Below the pieces are notes generated by a model. It was given only the letters and a program-made list of their open reading frames with translations. It was not told where the DNA came from and made no database searches. Source: Hemicordylus capensis (taxonomy: Eukaryota > Chordata > Lepidosauria > Squamata > Cordylidae). Taken from it: a DNA stretch of 64,000 nucleotides. Both the position numbers and the translations under genes were made by a program. The DNA is taken from NCBI RefSeq assembly GCF_027244095.1, contig NC_069662.1, forward strand, positions 56,506,001-56,570,000. Direction: 5' to 3'. How positions within the stretch are numbered: the stretch's first letter is position 1; each line of letters opens with the position of its first letter. Positions 35,277 through 47,035 of this stretch are shown here, in pieces.

Positions 35277-36399
35277 TAGGGGTGTGCATTTTGGAATTTT
35301 CTTGTTTCGGTTTGTATCCGAATTGAAACATCCCTGTTTTGTTTTGTACCCAAATTTTCTGAATCCCAATCAGCCCTGTTTTGTTTTGTAGCCAAATTTT
35401 CTGAATCCGAATGGATTTGGATTTTTAAAAAGGGCCCTAGGGCAAAAAGAGTGGGTGGTGGTGGTAGTGTCCAATGGGTGGAAGCTACCACCCAAATTTC
35501 AAAGGAATTAGGCAAAGGGCTAATTTTTTTTGGTGATTTTTTTTTAAAGTTTACACATCTTTAAGAATTTTCCTATAGGGAATAATGGGGATTCCAGCAA
35601 ATGTATCGCTTCAAATCAAGGGGAAAGGGATGACCCAGAGCAGAGTGTGGTGGGTGGTAGTGCCCAATGGGGGCAATGAAACTTCCAGAATTATTTCAAA
35701 GGAATTGGGCAAAGGGCTGATCTTTTGTGATTTGTTGAAGTTTACATGTCTTTAAGATTTCTCCCATGAGGAATAATGGAGGTTTCAGCAGCCCCATAAT
35801 TCTACTTGGGGGGCACTGGGGTTGCCCAGAGCGAGGGGTTGTGTAGTGCACATAGGGTGCCAACCACCCCCATACCCACAAGCCTGTGGGGTACTGGGTT
35901 TTGTTGTTTCTGAGGTGTTAATTGTAGATTCTCTGGTAGCATATGAGATTTTCTGTGAAAAACAAGAATCCACTCTCATATGCTACCAGAGAATCTACAC
36001 TCAGAACACCATAGAAACAGCAGAACCCAGCACCCCGTGGGTTAGCAACCCTTCCCCTGGCCAATGTGGAGTCAGTAAAGAGTGGGAAGAAGCAAAAGAG
36101 CCAATGGGGAACAAGGAGGGAATTGTCAGCAGGTCAGCCCATTAGGTTACTGATCAGAAGGCTGGAAGGGTGGGAAATTCAAAGAGATGTCAAACACAAA
36201 ATGGAGACTGACTCAGAGATCACCACAAAATGGAGGTCCAAAACAACAAAACGTTTTGTAGTCAAAACAGGGACATTTTGTTTTGTATACAAAACTTTTG
36301 GAACTGGAAAATGGGTGTTTTGTTTTGTCTACAAAACACCTGAAACAGGCTGTTTTGGGTACAAAACGTTTTGTATCCGAAACGTTTCGCACATCCCTA
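35277..36399. mobile_element. hAT-like MITE, 1123 bp, perfect 8-bp target duplication
   Basis: Ends TAGGGGTGTGC and, inverted, GCACATCCCTA. GTTGCTTA flanks both sides (35269-35276 and 36400-36407). It holds the GGTAGTGTCCAATGGGTGG unit in the left half and an inverted block (CTCATATGCTACCAGAGAA) near 35935-36000. The right half is rich in ACAAAACGTTTTGT palindromes. It is inserted in the L2 element. Confidence 0.9.
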
Positions 36400-37087
36400 G
36401 TTGCTTAACTATGAGGAATCCAGGGCAGTCTTCTTCGGAAGTGGTCTAATAATTGCTTCCTTAAGACAAGAAGGCATCCTGCACTCCCTCAGAGAAGCAT
36501 TTATGATCTCTACCAGGCATTCTACAACAACCTCCCTGCCAGATAATATTAGCCACGTTGGGCAAGAGTCAAGAGAACATGTGGTAGGCCACATCGCTCC
36601 AAGCAGCTTGTCCAGTCCATATCCTCACAAGTCACAAACTGAAACTGATCCAGCCTAATCACATCAGAGGAGTCGCTGGACACCTCCAATTCAGACACTG
36701 CAGTAACTGTGGAGTTTGAATCCAAGTCAGCCTGAATATGAGAGATTTTATCCACAAAGAAATCATTAAACACATCACAGCGGGTAATAGATGGTTCCAA
36801 ATTCTGATTCAAGGGAGGAAGGGCACTCACAAGCCCTCTCACAACCCAAGACAACTCCACCGGACGTGAACTTGCGGATGCAATATGGGCTGAAAAGAAT
36901 CGCTTCTTTGCCACCCGTATTGCCGAGCATAGATTTTCAAATATGCTCTATGTTGTAATATGTCAGATTCGAGTTGAGTCTTCCTCCACTTGCGCTCCAG
37001 TCATCTACCTCGCCGCTTCAGCCCCTGTAGTTCTTCCGTATACCAAGGGGCCAATTTTAAGGTGGGTCAGATAGGACGCTTAGGTGA

Positions 37088-37318
37088 ACATAAGAACATA
37101 AGAACAGCCCTGCTGGATCAGGCCCAAGGCCCATCTAGTCCAGCATCCTGTTTCACACACTGGCCCACCAGATGCCGCTGGAAACCACAGGCAGGAGTTG
37201 AGGGCATGCCTTCTCTCTTGCTGTTACTCCCCCGCAACTGGTACTCAGAGGCTTCCTGCCTGTGAGGCTGGAGGTGGCCTGTAGCCCTCCGACTAGTAGC
37301 CGATGATAGACCTCTCCT
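37088..37318 (-). mobile_element. CR1 LINE 3' end inserted in L2
   Basis: Reads GAACATAAGAACATAAGAAC, then GGATCAGGCCCAAGGCCCAT and GTGGCC-type words. The same sequence forms the 3' end of the CR1 at 41905. It is about 230 bp and 5'-truncated, and it splits the endonuclease part of the L2. Confidence 0.8.
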
Positions 37319-38139
37319 CCATGCGATCATGTCTACTGCCCTGGTGAGCTTGCTGTTCCAGTTCTCCACCAGGGCATCAACAGGATCACCGGCAGACCCA
37401 ACACTAAATCCCTCCAAGACTTCTTGGAACCCTATTGGATCCAATAACCTTCTTGGGTGGACCATTCTAATGGGCCCCTCACCCCTATGAAGGTGGGGTG
37501 TGACTGTGAGTCCAACCTTAACCAGATGGTGGTCCGTCCATGACAATTGGGAAATCGTCATGGCCACTATGAACTCCTGAGTCACCCCAGACAAATCAGT
37601 CCCATAGTAGACATTGAAGTCCCCCAGCACCACAAGCCTGGGAGACTCCAACACCAATCCCGAGACCAAGTCCCTCAGCTCAGTTAGGGACTCCATTGGG
37701 CAGCGGGGTGATTGGTACACCAAGAGAGGTCCCAGTCTATCCCTGGTCCCCAAACTTAGGTACACCAATTCAATATGATCAGACACTTCCACAGGGATCC
37801 TGGTCAGGGAAAGATTAGTCTTATAGACCACAGCCACTCCACCTCCCTGCCCACATTCCCGCACCTGCTCCTCAACAGAATACCCCAGAGGCAGAAGCTG
37901 GGACCAGACTGGGTCACCAGCCTCCCCCAACCAAGTCTCTGTAATACATACCAGGTCTGCCCCTTCATCCAGAATCAAATCATGGATAGTTTCCGACTTA
38001 TTCTGGACAGACCTGGCATTACAGAGGAGCAAGGTGAGAGTCTGTGGGAGGTTGGCAGTGCTCCCCAAGGTTTCAGTTTTAATTTGAACCTAATAATTGT
38101 AGTTTTTAATCTGACAAAAAAAAATTAGTTAATTTTATT

Positions 38140-38285
38140 ACTCCAGTGACTGTTGCTGGTGTCTATCTTATGTTTCTTTTTAGATTGTGAGCCCTTCAAG
38201 GGAGCCATCTTGTTTGTTATTCCTCTATGTAAACTGCCCTGAGCCATTTTTGGAAGGGCAGTATAGAAATTGTATAATAATAATA
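38140..38285 (+). mobile_element. LINE 3' tail
   Basis: TGTTGCTGGTGTCTATCTTA, then CTGCCCTGAGCCATTTTTGG and GGCAGTATAGAAATTG with an (ATA)n end. Confidence 0.7.
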
Positions 38286-38286
38286 A

Positions 38287-38690
38287 TAGAGAAGAAAGAA
38301 AAACAAGTCAAAATAATTGACATAGCAATACCAGGGGATAGCAGAATAGAAGAAAAAGAAATGGAAAAAATAACAAAATACAAAAATCTACAAATTGAAA
38401 CTGAAAGGCTGTGGCAGAAAAAGACCAAAATAATCCCAGTGGTAATTGGCGCCCTGGGTGCAGTTCCAAAAGACCTTGAAAAGCACCTCAACACCATAGG
38501 GGCCACAGAAATCACCATCAACCAATTCCAAAAAGCAACTTTACTGGGAACAGCCTATATTCCGCAACAATATCTATAATAACAGCAACAACACTGATAA
38601 TAAAATTCAGCCATCCCAGGTCCTTGGGAAGGACTCGATGTCTGGATAAAACAAACCAGTCAATAACACCTGTCTGACTGTGTAAATAAA
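38287..38690 (+). mobile_element. R4/Dong-like LINE C-terminal fragment, copy 1
   Basis: Plus-strand translation reads VKIIDIAIPGDSRIEEKE, then LWQKKTKIIPVVIGALGAVP, ending IPQQYL and a stop. This resembles the restriction-like endonuclease end of R2/R4-type LINEs, where a hydrophobic IDVAVP block follows the PD-D motif. A 3' untranslated region ending TAAATAAATAATAAT follows. Copy 2 at 53811 starts at the same base. Confidence 0.6.
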
Positions 38691-38696
38691 TAATAA

Positions 38697-38790
38697 TATC
38701 TTATTGTTGTGAGCCGCCCCGAGCAGTAGTGCCCTGGAAGGGTGGAGTATAAATATTTTAAATAAATAATAATAAATAAATAATACTAGT
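38697..38790 (+). mobile_element. LINE 3' tail
   Basis: GTGAGCCGCCCCGAGCAGTA and GGGTGGAGTATAAATA, then (AAAT)n. Confidence 0.55.
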
Positions 38791-38934
38791 TTGGAAGAAG
38801 ACTTTCAGGTGCTTCCAGTATTAAAAGACACCTCTGGCTTTTCCTTCCCTGATTCACCCATGTAAAGAAAATCCATTGCTATGTTGGCTTGCAAGACCAA
38901 AGTAGTTGATTGAAAGGGACATCACAGAGCCTTG

Positions 38935-39200
38935 AATTCATTTTAATACAGAATATTAGAATTTTAGAGCTGGAAGGGACCTTGGAGGTCTTCTTGTCCA
39001 ACCCTCTGCTCAGTGCAGGAATCTGCTACAGCAACCCTGACAGGTGATCATCCAGCCTCTGATTGAAAACCTCCAGTGAAGGAGAGCTCACCACCATGCA
39101 AGGCAGACTGGTCCGCTGTTGACCAGAACAGCTCTTATATCTAGGAAATTCCTCCTAATGTCTAACCTAAATCTGCTTCCTTCTCATTTTATCCGGAGAG
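38935..39200 (-). mobile_element. CR1 LINE 3' end, second subfamily
   Basis: GAGCTGGAAGGGACCTTGGA, then CCAACCCTCTGCTCAGTGCA and ATTCCTCCTAATGTCTAACC. This matches the general layout of CR1 3' ends known from birds (TTGGAAGGGACC, then CTTCCTAATATCTAA). Confidence 0.7.
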
Positions 39201-39359
39201 GAGAGCAAGTGGCCAGTCAGCTGGGTACTGACTGCCCGCCTGATTGGACTGCCCGCCTGATTGGAGGCACCTGCCCCGCCTCCTTTGCCCATGCAGGCAC
39301 AGGGGCAGGGGGTGCCAAAGCTAGGCTTTGCCTGGGTCGCCACCAATCCTTGGGCAGCA

Positions 39360-39535
39360 TTGACTGGCCCTATCCAACCCCAGCACAGCATCCCTCCAGT
39401 GGCTGCTGCTGGTATCTATCTTGTGTTTCTTTTCAGACTGTGAGCCCTTTGGGACAAGGAACTCTTCCCCACCCCCCATCCTTATTCTTTTGTTTTCTAA
39501 TTAATGTAAACTGCTTTGAGAACTTCTCCCCCCCC
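39360..39535 (+). mobile_element. LINE 3' tail
   Basis: TGCTGCTGGTATCTATCTTG and GACTGTGAGCCCTTTGGGAC, then TAAACTGCTTTGAGAACTTC. Confidence 0.65.
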
Positions 39536-39589
39536 CAAAAAAAGCTTGTCCAATACAGAGTATGGGATGGGATGGCGTAAACAACAATG

Positions 39590-39790
39590 ACAAATATTTA
39601 TATACTTCTTTTCAACCAAAAAATTCCAAAGCAGTTTACATAGAGAAATAATAAATAAATACAAGATGGATCCCTGTCCCCGAAGGGCTCACAATCTAAA
39701 AAGATACATAAGATAGACACCAGCAACAGTCAGTCACTGGAGGTACTATGCTGGGGCTGGATAAGGCCAGTTACTCTCCCCCTGCTAAAT
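39590..39790 (-). mobile_element. LINE 3' tail, reverse
   Basis: AAAGCAGTTTACATAGAGAA, then GGGCTCACAATCTAAAAAGA and AGATAGACACCAGCAACAGT: the reverse complement of the tails at 32050 and 39360. It lies head-to-head with the preceding copy. Confidence 0.7.
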
Positions 39791-40477
39791 AAAGAGAATC
39801 ACCACATTAAAAAGGTGCCTCTTTGCCCGCTTAGCAGGTAAACATCTAGACTTATTTTGAAATTATCATATGTGATGGAGTTCCTTCCCCCAGCAGACCC
39901 ACTCTTCAACCTGAGACTATGAAGGAAGGGCACTTCTACTTAGACATTAATTACTATGATTTCACCACTATGCCTTTTCAATTTGTCTATATTAAGTTTG
40001 CAGTATTAATTCTGTATACTATCTCACAGTTGTTGCTCTGCCAAAGGTCTCCTTCCTCAATCTATCTATCAACTTGTAATGGTGGAATGTTGAAAACACT
40101 CTCCAGCTTAACTATACTGGCGCTATTGTGCCTGTATAATTTAGGGACCTGGAACATCCAGTCTTCTTTCCCAATGGCTGCCCCAAAAGGTAGGTTATTC
40201 TGCCTGCTTGCTGATTCTGGATAAACTCGGCAAACCTGCTGTTGTTTCTTGTTGTAAAGGTTTGATTTTAAGCCAAGATTTCTGATAGGGTTGCCCTTTT
40301 CTGTTCTTGCTGAGCTCCTGTATCTGTAATAGATACATGATCTTAATAAATTGAACTGATTAAGCTTTTCTTTTCCATTCATCTCCATGCCTGGTACAGC
40401 TACATTTGTTTGGAAATATGCTAAGCAGCTTGAAAATACACCACACTAGTAGTGTCGACTTGTATTCCTCCTACCAG
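39791..40477 (+). other. AOC gene 1 intron 1, distal part
   Basis: No repeat or exon recognised. Ends with the acceptor TATTCCTCCTACCAG. Confidence 0.5.
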
Positions 40478-40763
40478 GTGTGAAGAATTCTGTGCTAGCC
40501 AATGACATGACCTTTGAGACACTGAAGGTCCCTTGGAGCCCAGAGCATGAGATTCGCCGGATGAAAATTGTGAAAAAGATCTTGGATACTGAGGACAAGG
40601 CCACCTTTCGCCATCATGATGATATGCCCAGATACATATATTTTGCAGCCCAAAATAAAAACAAGTGGGGCCATGAACGTGGCTATCGGATCCAGCCAAT
40701 CAGCTTTTCTGGGGATCATCTACCAGAGATTGATCCAATGGAGCGAGCCATCAGCTGGGGCAG
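40478..40763 (+). CDS. AOC gene 1, exon 2
   Basis: Encodes residues from the split Gly after LDVA to the split Arg in ISWGR. The AOC-family blocks VPWSPEHEIRRMKI, MPRYIYFAAQNKNKWGHERG and YRIQPISFSGDHLPE are clear. They belong to the C-terminal catalytic beta-sandwich that forms the homodimer. Acceptor CTCCTACCAG (phase 1 in), donor GTAAGT (phase 2 out). The length is the same as in mammalian AOC genes to within a few residues, and no stop or frame change is present. Confidence 0.95.
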
Positions 40764-41110
40764 GTAAGTGACTGAGGCAGGTCTCACGATCAGTGAGACC
40801 TGCTTTTGCTGGTTTTGCAGGGAGAGTGGGCTAGATGGATCAATACACATCTCTACATGTTTTTTGTATGAATGACTGTATATGCATTCATTTTAAAAGA
40901 GAACCTGGGTATCGGCCCCTTCAAATGTGGAGTACAGCTAAGAAGTATACCACTGAACATGCAGGACATTGATCTGTATATGTGCGTACACAGTTCACAG
41001 ATTTTATGTGCATTGAACATAATCTATAAATAGGGTCCATCTTTCTCCAGGTTTCATTTCAGATGTATCATTTTTGGAAGGGCGGTATAGAAATCGAATT
41101 ATTATTATTA

Positions 41111-41145
<35 letters not shown>

Positions 41146-41555
41146 ATAATTACATTTAGTTTTATGTATGTATGTATTTCTATGTAAACCTCTTTGGGAA
41201 CTTTTGTTGAAAAGTGGTATATAAATATTTGTCATATACATATTCAATTAACTGAGTCCGATGAATCTCTATAGTTTGGGGAATGCTTCATTCACATGAA
41301 TGACGACTCAGTTTCCCCCAAGGAATTTTCCCCCCAGCACCAGAGCTCTGCTATGGAACACGCAAAGGAGCAAAGTGCTGCGAGAGAGTCTATTTCCTAG
41401 AGATTATGTCCCAGTTTCAGAGAGCGTTTACAGTCTTGGGAGCTGTTATTGGCCATGATCCAAGGCAGACACCGCAGCAAGACATGGGGCCTCACACACA
41501 CGAAAGTGGGGGTGCTCTTCTGTTTCAGCAATGCTTTCTTTGGTCTGCTTTCCAG
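40764..41555 (+). other. AOC gene 1 intron 2
   Basis: A short, 792-bp intron. It contains two LINE 3' tails (about 41066-41145 with a (TTA)n run, and 41160-41236 with GTTGAAAAGTGGTATATAAA). The acceptor is GGTCTGCTTTCCAG. Confidence 0.7.
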
Positions 41556-41685
41556 GTACAAGTTGGCCGTCACCAAGAGGAAAGAAGAGGAGCCCTTCAG
41601 CACCAGCATCTATAACCAGAACGACCCATGGACACCTTCAGTTGCCTTTGCTGACTTCATAGACAATGAGACCATTGTCAATGAG
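41556..41685 (+). CDS. AOC gene 1, exon 3
   Basis: Encodes [20 protein letters not shown], then [20 protein letters not shown]. This 130-nt exon is the third in all AOC2/AOC3 genes I know, and here it joins exon 2 in phase 2 and exon 4 in phase 0. The donor is GTGAGT. The block lies in the catalytic domain between the second and third copper ligands. Confidence 0.95.
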
Positions 41686-41904
41686 GTGAGTCATGAGCCC
41701 GATACGTGCATGATGTTCAACGCATGTACAGTCTGTGTACACACAAATCTGCACACACAAATACAGCAGTATACTTCTTATCAGTACCCTGCATTCAAGA
41801 ACGCCTGTACGCAACTTCACTTTTAAAATGAATGCAGATAGTCATTCATATAAATATATCAATGAGTACATATAACATAATGTTTGATTAGGGCTGCAAT
41901 CTCT

Positions 41905-44900
41905 TTAAGTTAGAGCATAAGAACAGCCCTGGTGGATCAGGCCCAAGGCCTATCTGGTCCAGTATCCTGTTTCACACAGTGGCCCACCAGATGCCTCTGA
42001 GAAGCCCCCAGGCCAGAGGTAAGGGCATGCCTTCTCTCCTGCTGTTGCTTCCCTGTAACTGGTATTCAGAGGCATCTTGCCCTTGAGGCTGGAGGTGGCC
42101 TATAGTCACTAGACTAGTAGTCATTGATAGACCTGTCCTCTCCCATGAATTTGTCTAAGCCCCTTTTAAAGCCATCCAAGCTAGTGGCCATCACCACATC
42201 CTGTGGCAGAGAAATCCATAGATTAATTATGTGCTGTGTGAAAAAGTACTTCCCTTTTCCAGTCCTAAACTTCCTGGCCATCAGTTTCATGGGATGACCC
42301 CTGGTTCTACTGTGGTGAAGTGGGGAGGATTTCTCTCTGTCCAAACTCTCTACTCCATGCATAATTTTATACATTTCTGTTATGTCTCCCTGTAGTCACT
42401 CTTTTCCAAACTCAAAAGCCACAGATGCAGTAGCCTTGCCTCATAAGAAAGCTGCTCCAGGCTCCTGATCATCTTGGTTGCCTTCTTCTGCACCTTTTCC
42501 AGTTCTACAACGTCCTTCTTAAGATACAGTGACCAGAACTGTAGGCAGTACTCCAAATGTGGCCACACCATAGATTTGTAAGAGGGCAGTATAAGCATTT
42601 TTATTTTCAATCCCCTTCCTAATGATCCCTAGCATGGATTTTGCCTTTTCACAGCTGAGTTGACAGTTTCAATGAGCTGTCCACCACGACCCCAAGATCT
42701 TTCTCCTGGTCAGTCACCAATAGCTCAGCCTCCCCGGCAGGTTTTCTGCTTCTGATACAATTAAGGACATTTCTGTTATTCCCCTTGATACTTCTAGCTA
42801 TATGCTTCTCAAACTCTCTTTTTGCATCCCTGTTGTCTCCTTGCATTTCTTTTGCCAGAGTTTCTGTTCCTTCTTGTTTTTTTCATTTGGGCAGGACTTC
42901 CATTTTGTGAAGAAAGTCTTCTTCCCATTTATAGATTCCCTGACTCTACTTGTTAGCCACACTGGCGTCCTCCTGAATTTGCTGGTACTTTCCCTCCTTC
43001 TTGGTATACATTCCAACTGAGCTTCTATTATTATGGTTTAAAATATGTTCCATGCTTTCTGGAGTGATTTGACCCTCCTTTCAGCTTCCTTTTTACCAGT
43101 CCCCTCATTTTTGAAAAGTTTCTTCTTTTGAAGTCCAGTGCATCTGTGTTGGACTTCTTTGGCAATGCTCCACTTGCATATAAGCTGAATTGGATCAAAC
43201 TGTGGTTACTGCTCCCCAATGGTTCTACAACTATGACATCTCACACCAGGTCCTGGGCACCATTCAGGATTAAAGTCCAGGGTGACCCTCTCTCTGGTTG
43301 GTTCCATGACCAACTGTTCAAAGGTGCAGTAAATGACATGCTAAATGAGCATGTTAGAAATTTGGCCTCTCAGTCACATGAATTTGCCTAGTTTATGTAA
43401 GAGTAATTAACATCACCCATTATTAAAGCTCTGTCTCCTTGATGCCTCTCTGATTTGCTTCTCCAACTCCAGGTCACTCTCAGCATTTTGATCCAGAAGG
43501 TGATAGCTCGTCTCTAGTAACACATTTCCCTTCAGTCCTTATATTGTCACCTATAATGATTCTGTGGAGGATTCTGGTCCTTCTAGGTTTTCTAGTTTGT
43601 TGGATTCTGTCCCTTCTTTAATATATAGTGCTACTCCACCACCAATCTTCCCCTCCCTGTCCTTTCTGTAGAGTTTGTATCCAGGAATAACAAGGTCCCA
43701 CCGGTTCTCACTGTTCCACAAGGTTTCCGTTATGCTCACTATATATTTTCATTAGCAACCAATCACTCCAGCTCATCCATCTTGGCTTGGAGGCTTCTGG
43801 CATTGGTATAAAAACACCTCTACACCGAGTCTCTTACCTGGTGTTGGTGTGTGATATCACCCTTATTATCATTTTGCCATTTTGACCAGCTGTCATGTGC
43901 TTCCATCTGCTTTACTCCTGGTTCTACTCTGTCCCCTTCTGGTTTATCTGAAATGTTTGCACCCTTGCACCTTAGGGGGGTTTTGCTTGCCAAACCAGAT
44001 ACCACCCAGTTCCTGTCAGCAATCCCGCAGGCCTCATTTTAAAAGCTGCTCAGTGACATTTTTTATTTTAAATCACCTGCAGTCTGGGTTCCATCTTGGT
44101 TCAACTGGAGCCCATCTTTTGTGTGTGTAGGCTTTCCTTGCCCCAGAATGTATCCCAGTGCCTAACAAATCTAAACCCCACCTCCCAGCACCTCTGTCTC
44201 AACCACGCATTGAAACCCCTCCATTCCACTGTCTCACAGGCCCTGTGCGTGGAACAGGTAGCACTTCTGAGAACACTACCCTGGGGGTCCTGGACTTCAA
44301 TATACTACCTAGCAGCTGACTACATTTCCCACAATTGTTGGTGCCGACGTGCACCACAACAGCTGACTCCTTCCCAGCAGTGCCTATCTAGATGCTGTGC
44401 GATGTCTACAACTTTCACACCAGGCAGACAAGTCACTGTGTGGTCTACACGTGGATCAGAAACCCATCTCTCTATGCCCCTAATGATCAAATTGCCCACT
44501 ACTTGGAGCCCACCCCCACCCCCTGGAGGAGTATCCTCTGTGTGAGTGGATATGGGTGCATCACCCAAGGAAGAGGTCACTTCGAATGGAGCATACCCCT
44601 CTTCCTCAGACTGATGTCCTCCTTCCCTGAGAACTTCATTCTCCATGACAGCAGAGGAGCTGTCAGCCTGGGATGCTACTGCCACATCCCTAAGGATCTC
44701 ATCCACATTCACCTCTGCCTCTCTGAGCTTCTCCAGGCTAACCCACCTTGGCTTTGAGGGAACAAACCTGTTCCCTGAGAGCCAGGAGCATTTTTCGCCA
44801 TGCGCACACCCTTGACTTCTGCTCCTCAGGCAGATAGTCATACATGCAACACTCTGGGAAGCATCCCCTTCCCTGCTGGCATTCTACCTTCATAACTCTT

Positions 44901-45350
44901 TATTTGCTAGAGTTTTATTAACTATTTAGAATATATAGCGCTTGTTTACTTGAAAGCTAGTAAACTTAATTTACCTGCAGTTTTAATGAAAGGTTTTAAG
45001 CTCTGTCTTCCAAGAGAATTACAAAAGCAGGGTAGTACTCACCTTCTCCTCATGCTGGGTGTCTCCTTTGTGATAAAGGGAGACTGCTTGAGTGCTTCCC
45101 CGCACACTTCCCCACTAAACTCCACACAAAACTCCTTTGATATGTTAGCAAACTCCTGTTCGCAGAGGTCCAGGTAGCAAAGCTCCCCTAGTCTGAGCCT
45201 TGTCTTCTCAAGAGCTGCCTCCAAACTGTGCCTTCTCAAGAAACTGGCCCCCTCCCACAAACTGTGTAACTCACCTGCAACTAATTCCCACCCATTTTCT
45301 CCCAAGGCACAACTAAAAATGAGAAGGTTACTGGCAATGCTTATAAGCTG
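41905..45350 (-). mobile_element. CR1 LINE with ORF1 and a partly deleted ORF2
   Basis: Read on the reverse strand from 45350. ORF1 (about 45300-44320) holds an SGNH-esterase-like part: LIIRGIERWVSDPRVDHT, CLPGVKVVDIAQHLDRHC and a VHVGTNN block at about 44340. ORF2 starts near 43780 (NARSLQAKMDELE) with an endonuclease (YKLYRKDREGKIGGGVALYI). Most of the polymerase is missing. The C-terminus is at 42610-42114 (LPSYKSMVWPHLEYC, LEKVQKKATKMIRSLE, SRTRGHPMKLMARKF). The 3' end at 41905-42110 has GCATAAGAACAGCCC and GGATCAGGCCCAAGGCC. It fills half of intron 3 of AOC gene 1. Confidence 0.85.
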
Positions 45351-45649
45351 TCACGCAAAACTCACACAAGGAAGAGGAAGATGTTACTGTTAGGCAGATT
45401 GTGGATTCATGCTTGGATCTGGATGCTAGCCACATCTGTACCTTGTATTATTAGCTTTGCATATGGGATGTAATAGAGAAAGAGATTCATGGTTCCATCC
45501 ACAATGTTTAAGGCTGGAGACGCACATTGCAAGGTCAACATGGGTTTTCCAAACCTGCTTTTGCCAGCTAATGTGAATATAGGAATGGAGTGCTGCATTT
45601 TCAGGGGGTAATTAGTAGGTGGGAGTGGGGTAGGTAATTGTGGGGGGAG

Positions 45650-45960
45650 GAGAGCTGGTCTTGTGGTAGCAAGCATGAATTGCCCTCTTTGCTAAGCAGG
45701 GTCTGCCCTGGTTTGCATTTGAATCGGAGACTACATGTTTGAGCACTGTAAGATAGTCCCCTTAGGGGGTGGGCTGCTCTGAGAAGAGCATCTGCATGCT
45801 TCCAAGTTCCCTCCCTGGCTTCCAAGTTCCCTCCTTTGCTTCTCCAAGTTAGGGCTGAGAGAGACTCCTGCTGTTGCCGGCCTTTGTAGGAAATACTGAG
45901 CTAGAGGGACCAGTAATCTGATTCAGTATAAGGCAGCTTCTTATGATGCTTATGGGAATT
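45650..45960 (+). mobile_element. 5S rRNA-derived SINE, nearly full length
   Basis: Starts GAGCTGGTCTTGTGGTAGCA. The head then reads TTTGCTAAGCAGGGTCTGCC and TTTGAATCGGAGACTACATG, which follows 5S rRNA (GCTAAGCAGGGTC, then CTTGGATGGGAGAC). The tail (CAGTATAAGGCAGCTTCTTA) is related to CR1 3' ends. Confidence 0.8.
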
Positions 45961-46035
45961 TACAGGGAGGAATTTGCAGGTGAGGGAAGGGCTAAACATT
46001 CCCTGCATCCTGCCTGCTCATTCTCCTATACAATT

Positions 46036-46235
46036 AAAATTATTGAAAGCATTTCTGTGAAGTACGTGAGTGTGGAATTCAAGGAACAGTTCCTTTCCTG
46101 ATGCAAATGCATTTCATAGCTGTCCTAATGGTACAAAACCTGGCCCCTTTCTTTCACCTCTGTCATTAGGAACATGGGAGGCTGCCATATACTGAATCAG
46201 ACAATAAATCCATCTAGCTCAGTATTGTCTACCAC
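46036..46235. repeat. Duplicated intron segment, copy 1
   Basis: About 200 bp (AAAATTATTGAAAGCATTTC to CTCAGTATTGTCTAC) repeated at 46837-47035 with an offset of 801 bp and only a few differences. It includes the start of a reverse 5S-derived SINE (from 46168), which is cut short here. Confidence 0.9.
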
Positions 46236-46836
46236 AGGACAATACCCATTGTCCTCAATTCCACATTCCCACACAGAAATGCAGGCTTGGGATCCACTTA
46301 AGAAATTTTTCTTATCTTCTGTGGTTTCTATCCATGCCATGTTTGTCTCAGGAAATTTGCAATAGGAACAGTTTCTGCTCTTCAACATCATCTGGTCTGG
46401 AATCCTTCCAAATAGTTTCCTTCTCTTCATTGTCATCAGTTTCCAGATATTGTCAGGGTAGACAAAGCAAATAGCCTCCACACTAAATATTCAACATGGC
46501 ACACATCCATGGTACGTTATAGGACAGATCAAGCGTTTAGACAAAATTGAGTCATAAGAGGTGAAGTTTAGTGCATTCAGTGGAATGTCAGATTATTGTC
46601 TTTGTTTTTAAACAGCCCAGTCTTAAAAGTTGATTTTAAAGGCACATGTGTGTTTGTGGAGTTAGTCGTTTCCTAATGCATGCTAGAGAGCACATTTTAA
46701 AGACAAACTCTGCCTGTCTTAAATATTTAAGGGTTTGTTTAGCACTGAATGCAAAATCATTTCCACTCTTCTACTACCTTCTCTGTGAGATTTGGGATGC
46801 GAGTTCACACAGCCAATGAACCAAGTGTAATGATTT

Positions 46837-47035
46837 AAAATTATTGAAAGCATTTCTGTGAAGTACGTGAGTGTGGAATTCAAGGAACAGTTCCCCTCCT
46901 GATGCAAATGCATTTCACAACTGTCCTAATGGTACAAAACCTGGCCCCTTTCTTTCACCTCTGTCATTAGGAACATAGGAAGCTGCCATATACTGAATCA
47001 GACCATAAATCCATCTAGCTCAGTATTGTCTACAC
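46837..47035. repeat. Duplicated intron segment, copy 2
   Basis: Second copy of 46036-46235. Here the SINE continues to full length (to 47268). The two copies therefore arose by tandem duplication after the SINE had inserted. Confidence 0.9.

Larger units (their letters stand above)
33822..38070 (-). mobile_element. L2-type LINE, nearly complete ORF2, with two later insertions
   Basis: Reverse-strand reading gives, in order, an apurinic-type endonuclease (38068 to about 37320; NARSVQNKSE, CITETWLGE, VVLGDFNVYY, WTDHHLVKV), a linker (37087-36409) and a reverse transcriptase (35276-34280). The polymerase shows SNYRPVSNLPWLGKVIER, FLDFLAAFDTINH, the YADD box in CYQYADDTQIY, and LQLVQNAAARLVSG. 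The 3' end is near 33822, with an AT-rich tail. A hAT MITE (35277-36399) and a CR1 end (37088-37318) interrupt it. Stops and frame changes show it is dead. It lies antisense in intron 1 of AOC gene 1 and supplies much of that intron. Confidence 0.85.
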
